From Vibrio spartinae (GTDB lineage: Bacteria > Pseudomonadota > Gammaproteobacteria > Enterobacterales > Vibrionaceae): 64,000 bases of DNA. Under the pieces are notes generated by a model. That model was not told the origin of the DNA and ran no database searches. It saw only the letters and a program-made list of their open reading frames with translations. The position numbers and the translations under genes were made by a program. Position 1 is the first letter of the stretch, and each line of letters begins with the position of its first letter. Positions 25,103-35,914 of the stretch are shown here, piece by piece. The DNA is taken from NCBI RefSeq assembly GCF_024347135.1, contig NZ_AP024908.1:806001-870000 (forward strand), given 5' to 3'.

Positions 25103-27160
25103 ATGAGTGCTATCAAGAAAATATACCAACATATAGAACCTAACCTTACATTTATTAGTTGTATGGGGGTTATAGGATTTCCTCTCTATTACTATATCTG
25201 GGGAACTCTTTACCCTCAGCCTTATGAGACTTTGGGATTACGTCTGTTCTGTTCTATTTTGTTTATTCCGCTCGTTTTTCGGAAGTATCTTCATCCTTCA
25301 TTAATGCGTTACCTCCCACATTATTATCTCGTGACAGTGGGAATATCTTTACCTTTCTTTTTCGGCTATATGCTGATTATGAACAATTGGTCCACGATTT
25401 GGGTTATGTCTCTGTTGGCCTCAATATTTCTGCATATTCTCGTCATCTATGAAACCAAGGTCATGCTGTCTCAGGCCGTTATTTCATTCATCTTTGCCTA
25501 TACCTCCGCTTATTATGTCAATGATCACCAGATGACTGCGTCAGTTGAATGGTCCTACATACCCATTTTTTTATTTGTTTATATATATGGAAGCATATTC
25601 TATGTAAAAGGTAAGAATGTACATGAAGCCAAAATTTCAATTGCGAAATCCTTCGGTGCAGGGATTGCTCATGAAATGCGTAACCCACTCAGTGCCATCA
25701 GATCATCTGTAGACCTGCTTCAATCGCTGCTTCATACTAAGCATCCGACCGACTCGGTCCCCCATTACACGATCGAACAACGTGATTATCAGACGGTCAA
25801 TGAGCTGCTTGACAATATGAGTAACACGGTTGATTCTGCGAATGAAACCATCAATCTGCTCCTTACTTCTATAGATCAAAACCGAATTCCGACATCGACG
25901 TTCAAAATCTACGCTGCCAGTGATATTGCACAACATGCCATCCAATCGTTCAGTTATAAAAACCCACTGGATCGGCTGGCTATTAATATTAATATCGAAG
26001 ATGATTTCAGATTTCTGGGCAGTGATATTTTACTAAAGTATGCTTTTTACAATTTATTCAAAAATGCATTCTATTACCAAAATAACGAAAATTTTAATAT
26101 TAATATTTCGATTACCAAACAAGAAAAGTGGAATCAAATAACGGTTACAGACAATGGCGCCGGGATTGCTAAAGAGCACCTGCAAGACATTTTTCAAGAC
26201 TTCTATACACACGGTAAAAATGGAGGATACGGCTTGGGATTACCATTCTGCCGACGCATTATGGAAGCTTTCGGTGGCAAAATTGAATGTACTTCCGAGT
26301 TAGGGCAATGGACTGAATTTACACTCTTATTCCCGACCGAGTCATCTTCGGAAATGAGAAAACTCAAAGAAGAATTGGTCAATGCGAAGTCCTTACTTTA
26401 CATTGGCAACGAGAGTGACCTTCGACTGCGGCTGAAAAAACAGGCACAGCAGATGGGGTTTCATATCGAGAGCATCACATTGACAGAAGCGGTCAAGCGC
26501 AAAGAATATGATTTCGAGTTTGACGTGATTATGGTCGATCTCAACCAAGTAAATCGTCAGTGGGATCTGCTTACTGTTCTGGAATCTCAGCTTCATTTCT
26601 CTGAAGCGCAAATTCATTATATTTATGATGCCGGCAGCCAGTATCCGATCCATATCGAGCGCCATCTTTCTGTCTATCCGCTGGAAAGAAACTATCTACT
26701 TGATCAAAGCTCCCCGATTTTATATCACTTATTTTTTGAGCTGCCAGAAAGAATTGAAGCCGATAGAAACGTGATCCCGCTCAAGCAGGAGCGCACCGAA
26801 AAATGCATCTTGATCGTGGACGATAATCATTCAGTGCGTAATCTGACTGCCATTCTTTTAGAGAAGCAGGGCTACCATGTTTTACAGGCATCAAATGGTC
26901 AAGAGGCTCTGGGAACGATAGAAATGCACGAGGTTGACCTGATTCTGATGGACATTGAGATGCCCGTTCTTGATGGCATCGAAACAACCAGTACGATTCG
27001 CCGTTCCCAGAAACCTTATCGACATATTCCAATTCTTGGTCACACGGGTGATACCAATACACCAACGCTGAAACGGATTCGGAATTCAGGTATGAATGAC
27101 TATATTATTAAGCCAGCAGATACTGCTAACTTACTGGATAAATTAGCAGACTGGATATAA
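25103..27160 (+). CDS. cqsS: CAI-1 autoinducer sensor kinase/phosphatase CqsS
   Basis: Hybrid sensor kinase of 685 residues, closely similar to V. cholerae CqsS in length and sequence as I recall it. About six membrane helices fill residues 15-168 (GFPLYYYIWGTLYPQPYE, LPFFFGYMLIMNNWSTIW). Next come a HisKA domain with phospho-acceptor H190 (GAGIAHEMRNPLSAI), an ATPase domain (NLFKNAFYYQ, DNGAGIAKEHL, GGYGLGLPFC) and a receiver domain with D617 (DLILMDIEMPVLDG). It passes phosphate through LuxU to LuxO at low cell density and reverses on binding CAI-1. The residue equivalent to V. cholerae C170 is F166, as in V. harveyi F175, which affects tail-length preference. It converges on cqsA, leaving a 46-base gap. 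Confidence 0.96.
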   Translation: MSAIKKIYQHIEPNLTFISCMGVIGFPLYYYIWGTLYPQPYETLGLRLFCSILFIPLVFRKYLHPSLMRYLPHYYLVTVGISLPFFFGYMLIMNNWSTIWVMSLLASIFLHILVIYETKVMLSQAVISFIFAYTSAYYVNDHQMTASVEWSYIPIFLFVYIYGSIFYVKGKNVHEAKISIAKSFGAGIAHEMRNPLSAIRSSVDLLQSLLHTKHPTDSVPHYTIEQRDYQTVNELLDNMSNTVDSANETINLLLTSIDQNRIPTSTFKIYAASDIAQHAIQSFSYKNPLDRLAININIEDDFRFLGSDILLKYAFYNLFKNAFYYQNNENFNINISITKQEKWNQITVTDNGAGIAKEHLQDIFQDFYTHGKNGGYGLGLPFCRRIMEAFGGKIECTSELGQWTEFTLLFPTESSSEMRKLKEELVNAKSLLYIGNESDLRLRLKKQAQQMGFHIESITLTEAVKRKEYDFEFDVIMVDLNQVNRQWDLLTVLESQLHFSEAQIHYIYDAGSQYPIHIERHLSVYPLERNYLLDQSSPILYHLFFELPERIEADRNVIPLKQERTEKCILIVDDNHSVRNLTAILLEKQGYHVLQASNGQEALGTIEMHEVDLILMDIEMPVLDGIETTSTIRRSQKPYRHIPILGHTGDTNTPTLKRIRNSGMNDYIIKPADTANLLDKLADWI

Positions 27161-27206
27161 TATAGGTATCATATCGACACATAGAAATTCAACACTATGC
27201 TATAAC

Positions 27207-28382
27207 CTATTTAAAAAACACCTCATCATTTTGAACTAATAAATGACAGACGGATAATATTTTATCAATATCACTATCCGTCATAGAACTATTCAAGGAA
27301 AACCGAATTAGGTTGCTATTCTTAGGCGTCGCTGGACGGCAAAAAACAGCCCCAAATATTCCATTATTTTCTAAAATATCACGGACTAACTCAGTATTTC
27401 CCTCATCTCCAGTTTCTATTGATATGATCTGAGACTGACTTCTAATTTTAATACCGAGTTGAATGAGTCCTTTTCTGAGTTTATCTGAGAGATAAAAGAG
27501 ACGATGTCTTCGATCATCTGATTCAGAGATTAAATCTAATATGGCACTAAGTGTATCGATATCATAAGGCAATAGAGCAGAACTAAATATCGCAGGATAA
27601 CTCACAAAAGGTATACACTGATTAACATTATTATTTGCCCATATAGCACCGGCTCTGTACGCAAAAGATTTAGCTAGGCTGGCAGTCATAAAATCAACTT
27701 CTCTTGATAAATTCAGCTCCTCAATCAAACCAGCCCCATGTTTACCATAGATACCCAAAGAGTGAGATTCATCAATCACAGTCGCACAGCCAAACTCTTT
27801 TGCAATCTCAACAAGCTCTTTCAATGGTGTGATCGTACCTAATGTACTGTATATCGAATCGACAGCAATGATTCCCGGGCCATGTCTTTTAATTAATTTT
27901 CGTAGATGCTTCATGTTATTATGCATAAACGGATGTACTTTCGCATTTGCATATCGAGCCCCCTCCCATACTGACATATGAGTGAAAAAATCAATATAAA
28001 CATTCGTATCCGGAGAGCAAATTGCTTGTAATAACCCAACGTTAGCGTTCCACCCAGATTGTGAGAGTAAGCAACTATCAAAGTTAGTAAATTCTGAAAG
28101 TCGCTGCTCTATAGACGGCTTAGAATTTTCATCTTGCAGATAAATGGCAGACATTAAGATGCTATCATCCATTCTCATAATTGAGTCGACCATTTGATGC
28201 TTTATAGTGCTATTATTTGCCAAACATAAATAATCATTACTTTGCATTACAATATCTTTACTACTGGGACGCTTACCTAAAACAAGATGTTTCCCGTTTT
28301 TATTAAATTCAATTAAGTCATGAATATGAAAATTGATCTTTGACTGAATAAAATCTGGTAATTTTTTACTAATATTGTTCAT
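27207..28382 (-). CDS. cqsA: CAI-1 autoinducer synthase CqsA
   Basis: PLP-dependent acyl-CoA aminotransferase of 391 residues that makes the alpha-aminoketone precursor of CAI-1 from an amino-acid-derived substrate (SAM) and a fatty acyl-CoA. The ATG at 28380-28382 ([13 protein letters not shown]) is chosen for GAGGTGG upstream; the frame is open to 28448. The PLP lysine is K238 in [17 protein letters not shown]. Other landmarks are [25 protein letters not shown] and [16 protein letters not shown]. It lies convergent with its receptor gene, and 448 AT-rich bases separate it from the efflux operon. Confidence 0.95.
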   Translation of the reverse strand: MNNISKKLPDFIQSKINFHIHDLIEFNKNGKHLVLGKRPSSKDIVMQSNDYLCLANNSTIKHQMVDSIMRMDDSILMSAIYLQDENSKPSIEQRLSEFTNFDSCLLSQSGWNANVGLLQAICSPDTNVYIDFFTHMSVWEGARYANAKVHPFMHNNMKHLRKLIKRHGPGIIAVDSIYSTLGTITPLKELVEIAKEFGCATVIDESHSLGIYGKHGAGLIEELNLSREVDFMTASLAKSFAYRAGAIWANNNVNQCIPFVSYPAIFSSALLPYDIDTLSAILDLISESDDRRHRLFYLSDKLRKGLIQLGIKIRSQSQIISIETGDEGNTELVRDILENNGIFGAVFCRPATPKNSNLIRFSLNSSMTDSDIDKILSVCHLLVQNDEVFFK

Positions 28383-28779
28383 AACACCACCTCTGTGTTT
28401 TATATGTAGGCAGCAACATTCTCTCAATAAAAAAACACTTGTCATCAAAACAAATAAATTATTTTGCGTATCATTACAGATTCAATTATATTAAATTTAA
28501 TGTTATTTACACATCATTACCATTTGGAGGTTTAATTAATTTAGAATATTTAATCTAATTAGATAAAACTTGTAATTTTTAAATATTTCCAATTTATTAA
28601 ATTTTTACTATTAAATAATTTCAACGAGTTAAAATATTATTTTCACAACAAGTAATTCGCTGAAAAAACACACATAAATACTCAATCAAATGAATATTAA
28701 ATTCAAGTGAAAAGTCGGACCTCAGATAATATTCACTCTAAATAATTCATCACATTATAACGCTTTCGAGGTACTTCTT
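28383..28779. other. AT-rich gap upstream of cqsA
   Basis: Strongly AT-rich; no open frame of note and no structured RNA recognised. A search by eye for the conserved Qrr core found nothing. It presumably carries the cqsA promoter. Confidence 0.5.
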
Positions 28780-28811
28780 AAAAAAGAGCGCTACCATACA
28801 TTGGCAGCGCT
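28780..28811 (-). terminator. Terminator of the RND efflux operon
   Basis: On the minus strand AGCGCTGCCA (28802-28811) pairs with TGGTAGCGCT (28787-28796), with one G-U pair, followed by CTTTTTT. It starts 20 bases after the pump gene. Confidence 0.85.
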
Positions 28812-28830
28812 GCTAGCAATAGGAAAGCGT

Positions 28831-31800
28831 TTATGTCTCTTGCTGTGATACTCCCCGCTTTTCCCACTGTAAGACCAGACTAATCGCAGCCGGTAATGCC
28901 GTTAACGTAATCACGGTTGCCGCCATTAATCCACCAATGATGGCATATGCCATTGGCCCCCAGAAAACTTGTCTGGCAATTGGAATCATGCCAAGAATGG
29001 CAGCAAAAGCCGTCAGCAGAATGGGTCTGGCACGATGTGTTGCAGCCATGACTATCGACTGATGCGCCCCATTGCCTCGCTTCAGATTATCATCCACCTC
29101 AGAAATCAGAATCACCGCATTACGAATAATCATACCGACCAAGGCAATCACGCCAAGCAACGCGACAAAACCGACGGGGGTGCCTGTGGGTAACATCGCT
29201 GCGACAATCCCGATCAACCCAAATGGTGCGGTACACAATGCCAGCATCATGCTGGAGAAACGCCGGAGCTGAATCATCAACAAGGTCAGCATCACAATGA
29301 GCGTTACCGGTAAAACCGCGTAAATTGACTCATTCCCTTTTTCTGACTCGCTGACAGTGCCTTCTTCTGTGACTTCGTAACCGGCAGGTAACTGCTGCCT
29401 GAATGCTTCGATCTGAGGGACTAACTCGGAAGAGACTTTCTCTGCCATGATCCCGGGCGCGATATCTGTCTGGACAGTAATAAAAGGTTCCAGCTGACGT
29501 CGCCAGATAATCGGATCCGTAATGGTATATTCGACTGTTGCCACTTGCCTGAGTGGAATGACTTGATCCTGACCGAGCGAAATTTGCAGGTTCTCTATTG
29601 TTTCAATATCCTGCTGCTCACTCACGCCACCTTTCACCACAATACTGACCGGATGAATCCCTTCCCGTAGTGATGTAATTGTCTGACCAGAGAAAATCGT
29701 CGCCAACTGTTCTGCAATTTGCTGGCGGCTCAGCCCGACAGCCCGGGCGGCAGTTTGATCAACATCGACACGCAGTAAGCGCTGTGGTTCTCCGGATGTC
29801 AGGTTGATATCCCGGGTGTCCGAATGTTCAGCAACCACATTCGCCAGTGACTGGGCATATGCCCGAACTTGATTCAGATCCGGCCCACTGACCCGATAAC
29901 GCAACGGCCAACCGACCGGCGGCCCAAGTTCTAATGGCGAGACACGTGTAATCCATTCTCCGAAATCACGCTGCATGATGGTTTGTAACTCTTTGCGCAG
30001 CGTGTTGCGCTGCTCAATATCTTTAGCCACGACGACAACTTGGGCAATATTTTCCTGATTCAGCAAAATATCCATCGGCAAATAGAATCGCACGGCTCCG
30101 GAACCAACGTAACTCGAAAACAGCGCCACTTTAGGGTTATTTGCCAACTGAGCTTCCAGTTTTTTGACCTCAGCCAGCGTGTCAGTCTGAGCCACATTTG
30201 CCGGTAATCTCAAACTAACAAGCAGCTCAGGACGGTCAGATGCCGGGAAGAATTCAGAATGGAGCCGTTCAGATAACGCACCGGCGGCGACCAACAAAGA
30301 TATCGCCAGAACAATGGTTTTCCATCGATGGTAAAGGACACCATCCATCAACCGCTGATACCCGGCAGAAAATCGTCCTTGCCTGGTCTGATGAGCTTTC
30401 CGGTTCTCCGGTAATAACCATACCCCTAATAACGGCGAGAAAAGAATGGCAACAATCCATGAACTGGCAAGTGATACCATCACCACCACAAACAGCGAAT
30501 AGCAATATTCCCCGGCGCCTGAGGCCGCGAATCCGACCGGAATAAAGCCTGCAATAGTTACCAGTGTTCCCGTTAACATGGGAAATGCGGTATTTTGATA
30601 AGCCCACGCAGCCGCTTTTTTCCGCGGCCAGCCATCTTCCAACTTGGAAACCATCGCTTCAATTGTGATCATGGCATCATCAACCAACAAGCCGAGCGAG
30701 ATGATCAACGCCCCGAGAGAGATGCGCTGAAAACCGATACCGGCAATCTCCATCCCGGAAAAAGTCATGGCGAGCACAATCGGAATTGACACTGCGACGA
30801 CCAAGCCAGCTCTGGTGCCCAAAGACACAAACGACACCGCGAGCACTATCACGACCGCCTCGATCAGTACCTTGACGAAACCACCGACGGCATCTTTGAC
30901 CACTGCGGATTGGTCGGCCACGGTGGTGACTTCAATCCCATATGGCAAATGATTCTGAATCCGGGACATTGCGTGACGTAAGTCCTGCCCGAATTTTAAC
31001 ATATTGCCATCAGGCGACATCGAAATCGCCAGCCCGATAGCCGCCTTGCCATTGACCCGAAACGCTGGTTTCGGGGGCTGTTCGGCTTGCGTATAAATGT
31101 TGGCGATATCGCGCAGGGGAATAAAACGATCATGGATGCGTAGTACAATCTCTTTCAGGCTTTCGGCCGAGCGGAATGCACCACTGACCTGAACAGATAT
31201 CCGTTCATCATCCGTCCGAATCACGCCTGCTGGCGTCACGGCATTTTGTGCCTGTAAACTGTCAATCACCTCTTTGAGATTCAATCCGAGCCCTGCCAGC
31301 CGCTTGGATGAAATGGCCAGCACAACCTGTTGCTCCTGTGCGCCCATCACTTCAATCTTACTGACGTAGGGCACTCGCATCAGGATTGACCGCACGTCAT
31401 CCACTTTATGACGCAGCTCTTTCATGCTGAATCCATCGGCCGTGAATGCGAAAATCGTCCCGAAGGTATCGGCAAATTCATCATTGACCGCAGGGCCGAT
31501 AACACCACTCGGCAGCTCAGGGGACAGATCCAACATTTTCTTACGCGTCTGATACCAGATATCCGCCACTTGGTCTGGCGGTGTACTGTCGCGTAAGTTG
31601 ACAAAAATGACCGTTTCTCCGGCTCGGGTATAACTTCTCAAATGATCAAGATAAGGGATCTCTTGTAGCTTCTTTTCTAACTTATCGGTTAGAAACTGCG
31701 TGGTTTCTTCAATCGTCGCCCCCGGCCAATGCGCCGAAACCACCGCAATTTTGACAGTAAACTCTGGATCTTCATTACGCGGTAAATTTTGAAAACTGAT

Positions 31801-31908
31801 AATCCCCATGACAACGATCATCAACATCAAAAACGACACCATTTGTTGATTTTCCAGTGCCCAAGCGGAGAGGTTGAAGCGCTCTTCAGATGAATGAGAT
31901 GCCATCAT
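28831..31908 (-). CDS. RND-family efflux transporter, inner-membrane pump
   Basis: Proton-driven HAE1-type exporter of 1025 residues with 12 expected membrane helices and two large periplasmic loops. Landmarks are the first helix followed by FQNLPRNEDPEF, the WPGATIEETTQFLTDKLE porter motif, the charged helix SLGLLVDDAMITIEAM in the central membrane block, and GVIALVGMIIRNAVILISEV near the end. The R-N-E-D-P-E-F start fits the MexF/VexF-distant branch that carries PRNEDPEF rather than the AcrB form. The first codon follows the adaptor stop with a one-base overlap (TAATG). Substrate unknown: drugs, dyes, bile or quorum signals are possible. No outer-membrane partner is encoded here. Confidence 0.93.
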   Translation of the reverse strand: MMASHSSEERFNLSAWALENQQMVSFLMLMIVVMGIISFQNLPRNEDPEFTVKIAVVSAHWPGATIEETTQFLTDKLEKKLQEIPYLDHLRSYTRAGETVIFVNLRDSTPPDQVADIWYQTRKKMLDLSPELPSGVIGPAVNDEFADTFGTIFAFTADGFSMKELRHKVDDVRSILMRVPYVSKIEVMGAQEQQVVLAISSKRLAGLGLNLKEVIDSLQAQNAVTPAGVIRTDDERISVQVSGAFRSAESLKEIVLRIHDRFIPLRDIANIYTQAEQPPKPAFRVNGKAAIGLAISMSPDGNMLKFGQDLRHAMSRIQNHLPYGIEVTTVADQSAVVKDAVGGFVKVLIEAVVIVLAVSFVSLGTRAGLVVAVSIPIVLAMTFSGMEIAGIGFQRISLGALIISLGLLVDDAMITIEAMVSKLEDGWPRKKAAAWAYQNTAFPMLTGTLVTIAGFIPVGFAASGAGEYCYSLFVVVMVSLASSWIVAILFSPLLGVWLLPENRKAHQTRQGRFSAGYQRLMDGVLYHRWKTIVLAISLLVAAGALSERLHSEFFPASDRPELLVSLRLPANVAQTDTLAEVKKLEAQLANNPKVALFSSYVGSGAVRFYLPMDILLNQENIAQVVVVAKDIEQRNTLRKELQTIMQRDFGEWITRVSPLELGPPVGWPLRYRVSGPDLNQVRAYAQSLANVVAEHSDTRDINLTSGEPQRLLRVDVDQTAARAVGLSRQQIAEQLATIFSGQTITSLREGIHPVSIVVKGGVSEQQDIETIENLQISLGQDQVIPLRQVATVEYTITDPIIWRRQLEPFITVQTDIAPGIMAEKVSSELVPQIEAFRQQLPAGYEVTEEGTVSESEKGNESIYAVLPVTLIVMLTLLMIQLRRFSSMMLALCTAPFGLIGIVAAMLPTGTPVGFVALLGVIALVGMIIRNAVILISEVDDNLKRGNGAHQSIVMAATHRARPILLTAFAAILGMIPIARQVFWGPMAYAIIGGLMAATVITLTALPAAISLVLQWEKRGVSQQET

Positions 31909-33050
31909 TACTCTCCCTGCATCAGGCGGACTTTCAACCCGGGTTGCAGTTGATTGACACCGGCAATGACAACCTGATCACCGGCATCAAGCCCTGAGGA
32001 GACATAAAGCGCATCGTCGCTGTAGCGAGTGACCGCTATCAACTTCAGGCGAAGCTCACTGCTCTGTCCATCGACCACATAAACAGCCGGCTGATCGCCT
32101 TGACGCGTCAAAGCGGCTTTCGGCACGATAACCTGATCAATGGTGGGGAGTTGTAATTGCCCTTTGACAATCGCGCCCAGCCCCATCAATTCTGGCGGAT
32201 CAATCAGCGTAACCCGGACGCGGTATGTCCGGGTATACGGGTCGGCCTGCGGGGTGATATCGCGTAATTTAGCGCGTGTTTTGATCTCAGGATTGGAGAG
32301 AAGCGAGACCGTAATTTGCGGGTCTTCAATCCGAGTCTGTAAAACCTGCTCCGGCACTTCAAACACGGCGTCCAACTGACCATTGTAGGCGAGTTTAAAG
32401 ACCTGTTGCCCCGCACTGACAACCTGTCCGGGGTTGGCATTGGTCTCACTGATCACGCCATCTTGTGGCGCAATCAGATGAGTAAACTGTAAATTGTCTT
32501 GCGCATCTTTGACGGCAGCCTGAGCCCTGTCAAGCTGGGAAGCAGCGGCTTGCCAGTCTGATTTTGCCTCATCGTAACGAGCGCGCGAGATCGCCCCGTT
32601 GGGTAATAGTTTTTTCATCCGGGCAAGGGTTCGCCGGGCGAGGGTTGCCGCCGATTTCGCATTATCCAGTTCAGCGTTGGCTTGCTTGAGTGCATTATTC
32701 GCATTACTGGGATCCAAGGTCGCTAAAACCGTCCCTTGATGCACGAGATCACCGACATCAAACCGACGCTCAAGCACACGTCCGGCGATACGGAACCCCA
32801 GCACCGTTTGCTGATAGGCTTCAATATCACCGACTTGTGTCACAACCGGCGTGGTTTTCACCGATGAGACCACCATGGTTTTGACCGGACGAATTGGTTT
32901 TGGCTCAACCGTCACCGGACGCGCATCATCATAACACGCGGTTAATCCACTGATTAAAATCCATAGCCCAAGCCACTGTCGCCCAACGCGAGACCGAGAA
33001 AACCGACCAACAATGGCTGGCGGTCTTTTCTGACAAATACGAAACGTCAT
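31908..33050 (-). CDS. RND efflux periplasmic adaptor lipoprotein
   Basis: Membrane-fusion protein of 380 residues linking the pump to a TolC-type channel. It has a lipobox (LTAC near residue 38), a barrel-sandwich/lipoyl segment (AGRVLERRFDVGDLVHQGTVLATLD), an alpha-hairpin (residues ~115-185), the second lipoyl half (APQDGVISETNANPGQVV) and beta-barrel C-terminal parts. GGAGAA precedes the ATG. It is the first gene of the two-gene pump operon. The N-terminus is long and basic before the hydrophobic segment, so the true start could be further in. Confidence 0.92.
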   Translation of the reverse strand: MTFRICQKRPPAIVGRFSRSRVGRQWLGLWILISGLTACYDDARPVTVEPKPIRPVKTMVVSSVKTTPVVTQVGDIEAYQQTVLGFRIAGRVLERRFDVGDLVHQGTVLATLDPSNANNALKQANAELDNAKSAATLARRTLARMKKLLPNGAISRARYDEAKSDWQAAASQLDRAQAAVKDAQDNLQFTHLIAPQDGVISETNANPGQVVSAGQQVFKLAYNGQLDAVFEVPEQVLQTRIEDPQITVSLLSNPEIKTRAKLRDITPQADPYTRTYRVRVTLIDPPELMGLGAIVKGQLQLPTIDQVIVPKAALTRQGDQPAVYVVDGQSSELRLKLIAVTRYSDDALYVSSGLDAGDQVVIAGVNQLQPGLKVRLMQGE

Positions 33051-33276
33051 TAGGATGTTCTCCTACTATTTTTATTTTGAACTCAATTGATATTACCGAT
33101 TTATGGATCAGAATGAATGGAAATATCATGAATATAAGTGTGGTCAGACCGGACAAGCAGTCCGGGCATTCAAATCGGGGAACATGTTTGGAAGGAGGGT
33201 CTCACAGTGAGGCGGTGTGGGCTGTCATTACCATGAGACGTCATGTGAGCTTATCGTAAAAATGGTGCCATCATAT

Positions 33277-33813
33277 TTAACATTCCGGCGTTTTCACCAA
33301 CAAATTTCTCGCTTGTCGATGAATGCGATATATCGTTAACAGGTTCATACTCAATAGCGAGGTTTCCAACATAACCCCACCAATTGAGCCCACAATCATG
33401 TTATTGGTGAGCCAGCATATTCCGCCCAACAGAAACCCGATCCGCATTTTAATACCGGAAAGGCAGAAAACTGAATAGGTGCCGATAACTGTCCCCACCA
33501 CTGACCAGAGATCCCACCAATGATCTGCCATCCATACACCGCTGACGAGAGTGATCACAATAAAGACCGCAGCAACGCGGATCGAAGAGACAAAGATAGC
33601 GGTGGTGGTTCGTGCGGCAGACAACATTGTGCTCAGTGCCGAAACCGTTGAACCCAGTAACAGATAATGAATACAGTGATTCAGGTTGAAAACCAGCATC
33701 ACGATTTTCAGACGCCGATCATTCTTCTGATAAAAAGTCGAAAGCCCTAACGCAAAACTGACCAAACCTAATGCTTGCGCCAATGTATCATTGACAAAAA
33801 TTGTGTCACCCAC
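33277..33813 (-). CDS. ygjV: YgjV-family inner membrane protein
   Basis: A 178-residue protein with about five membrane segments. It matches E. coli YgjV in layout: an early FALGLSTFYQKNDRRLK, the NHCIHYLLLGSTVSAL segment, VVGTVIGTYSVFCLSGIKMR and NNMIVGSIGGVMLETSLLSMN. The start is GTG (33811-33813) about eight bases after AGGGTGAGAG. The function of the family is unknown. It is a single gene, divergent from the CBS/nucleotidyltransferase gene. Confidence 0.88.
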   Translation of the reverse strand: MGDTIFVNDTLAQALGLVSFALGLSTFYQKNDRRLKIVMLVFNLNHCIHYLLLGSTVSALSTMLSAARTTTAIFVSSIRVAAVFIVITLVSGVWMADHWWDLWSVVGTVIGTYSVFCLSGIKMRIGFLLGGICWLTNNMIVGSIGGVMLETSLLSMNLLTIYRIHRQARNLLVKTPEC

Positions 33814-34011
33814 AGCAATACTCTCACCCTGAAATTTACAAAAAAGTAAATATAATCAATTGAATAAAAACAAAAACAGTCATAAATCCGAACAATTACT
33901 TGCGCAATAGTTGCACAAATTCAAATTTTTGAAAAGGTATTTTAAAAATACTGTTCATCTTTGCATGCAACGCTATAATAGCGCAGAACAGCATCAGGGT
34001 AGAATGAATAT

Positions 34012-35895
34012 ATGAGTACGTCGATCACGCCTAACATCCATGATTTTCTGGTCAGAATCGACCCGTTCGATAAGTTACCGCCCGCGTTGGTTGCTTCGAT
34101 TGCCGATACAGTCAAAGTCAAATACCTCGTTAAAGGCGAAGCGATTGATTTTAGCTCACTGTGTGAACAACGCTATCTCTACATCATCAGAACCGGTGCC
34201 ATTGAACAGCGAACTCAGACGGGTGAGCTACGGGCCAGACTCGGCCAGGATGATCAATTTGGCTTTACCTTTCTCAAACCACTGGTGAATGCAGAAGACG
34301 GCTATCAGGCACAGGCCATTGATGATTCGCTGCTGTATTTAATTCCCCATCAGGAGCTGACGCTGGTCTGTGAGACCTATCCGGATTTTGCTGACTATTT
34401 TGCTGCTCAGGCCAATATCCGGCTCACTTCCGCAGTAAACGATGTGAGTAAAAAAGAAGCCAAAGGGATTTTCTTCCGGACGGTCGGAGAAATCGCCAGT
34501 GAGAATATTACGATCGTCAACTGTCACGACAGTATCCGAGATGTGGCACGCATGATGTGCGGCAATATGCCCCATGACAAGCAACGCAGTTCCTGCGCTG
34601 TCGTCATGCAGGATCAAGACATTGTCGGTCTGGTGACGGATCGGGATATGACGCAATCGGTCGTTGCGACCGGACGCGACATTGATGAGCCGATTACAAC
34701 GGTCATGACACGACATCCGCATTTGATCGAACACAATGCCAAAGTCATCCAAGCCATCTCACTGATGATGCAATATAACATCCGCTGTTTACCGGTCTTA
34801 ACCGGCAAGCGAGTCACAGGGCTACTCACCACCACTCATCTGGTTCACAACCATCGTACCCAGTCGCTGTTTCTGCTCGAAAAAATCAAATACGCCAGTT
34901 CAGTCAATGCGTTGGCTAACCTCAAAAGCGAGCGGGAAACTATATTTCAGGCGTTAGTCGAAGGGGGCGTGAGTGCTGAAATTCAAGGACAGATCATGTC
35001 CATGATGATGGATGCTTTTACACGTCGCATCATTCAACTCAGTGAAGAAATCCTCGGCTCGCCACCCTGCGAATATGCCTGGGTGGTTGCCGGCTCGCAT
35101 GCACGTAATGAAGTCCACATGCTTTCCGACCAGGATAGTGCCTTGGTCCTTTCGGATCATGCCAGTGATGAACATAAACTCTATTTTACACATCTGGCGA
35201 TGCGCGTCTGCAATGCACTGGCAGCCTGTGGCTATCCCGTATGTGATGGTCGCTACATGGCCGCGTCCCCGAAATGGTGCCAACCGGTCTCCCGTTGGCA
35301 AGAATACTATCAAAAATGGGTATCCAGCCCGGAATATAACCGGCTACTGAGCATTAGTGTATTTCTTGAAGTCCGGGCCATTTATGGGAAACGAGAGCTG
35401 GTTGATCAGATTCAACACCATTTGCATGATTGTATCCAAAAAAGCTCCGGGTTTATTCCGGCACTGGTCCGTGATGCCGTTGAAACGCAGCCCCCTCTCG
35501 GGATTTTCAATCATCTGGTTCTCGAAAAAAGCGGGCAAAACAGCAATACCCTGAATATTAAAAAATATGCACTGAATCTAATCATTGATCTGGCAAGAAT
35601 TTTCAGTCTTGCCGCCGGAGGGTCTCTGACCGGCACGGAAGAGCGCTTCCGCTATGCAGCCCGGCACGGTGTACTGTCTCAGGATAGTTGTGAAAACATT
35701 ATTGGCGCCTACCGTTTTATCACGCAGGTTCGTTTTCGCCATCAATTGAATGCAATTTTGGCCGGAGCGACACCGAACAATCATATTATTCCCGATCATT
35801 TCAGCAGCTTTGAACGCAAACACTTGAAAGATGCGTTTAAGATCATCAGCGAATTACAGGATGTCGCCAAGCTGAAATTCGTCAAAGGAAGATAG
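34012..35895 (+). CDS. Cyclic-nucleotide-binding / CBS / DUF294 nucleotidyltransferase protein
   Basis: A cytoplasmic signalling protein of 627 residues. Order: a CAP_ED-type cyclic-nucleotide-binding barrel (about 10-135), a CBS pair (about 150-285; DIVGLVTDRDMTQSVV and KRVTGLLTTTHLVH), the DUF294 nucleotidyltransferase domain with the catalytic GS...D-x-D pattern in AGSHARNEVHMLSDQDSALV, and its C-terminal helical domain (GNFNH-like LGIFNHLVLEKS to the end). Relatives are proposed to uridylylate or adenylylate a partner. An exonuclease gene follows 19 bases later, a pairing also common in other vibrios near acetate permease genes, though none is present here. A TATAAT at 33974-33979 may be the -10 box. 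Confidence 0.88.
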   Translation: MSTSITPNIHDFLVRIDPFDKLPPALVASIADTVKVKYLVKGEAIDFSSLCEQRYLYIIRTGAIEQRTQTGELRARLGQDDQFGFTFLKPLVNAEDGYQAQAIDDSLLYLIPHQELTLVCETYPDFADYFAAQANIRLTSAVNDVSKKEAKGIFFRTVGEIASENITIVNCHDSIRDVARMMCGNMPHDKQRSSCAVVMQDQDIVGLVTDRDMTQSVVATGRDIDEPITTVMTRHPHLIEHNAKVIQAISLMMQYNIRCLPVLTGKRVTGLLTTTHLVHNHRTQSLFLLEKIKYASSVNALANLKSERETIFQALVEGGVSAEIQGQIMSMMMDAFTRRIIQLSEEILGSPPCEYAWVVAGSHARNEVHMLSDQDSALVLSDHASDEHKLYFTHLAMRVCNALAACGYPVCDGRYMAASPKWCQPVSRWQEYYQKWVSSPEYNRLLSISVFLEVRAIYGKRELVDQIQHHLHDCIQKSSGFIPALVRDAVETQPPLGIFNHLVLEKSGQNSNTLNIKKYALNLIIDLARIFSLAAGGSLTGTEERFRYAARHGVLSQDSCENIIGAYRFITQVRFRHQLNAILAGATPNNHIIPDHFSSFERKHLKDAFKIISELQDVAKLKFVKGR

Positions 35896-35914
35896 ACCAT
35901 ATCAAGGAAGACCC

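Noticed and set aside
28383..28779. Qrr small RNA near the quorum-sensing genes
   Set aside because: No stretch matching the conserved Qrr core or its terminator was visible.
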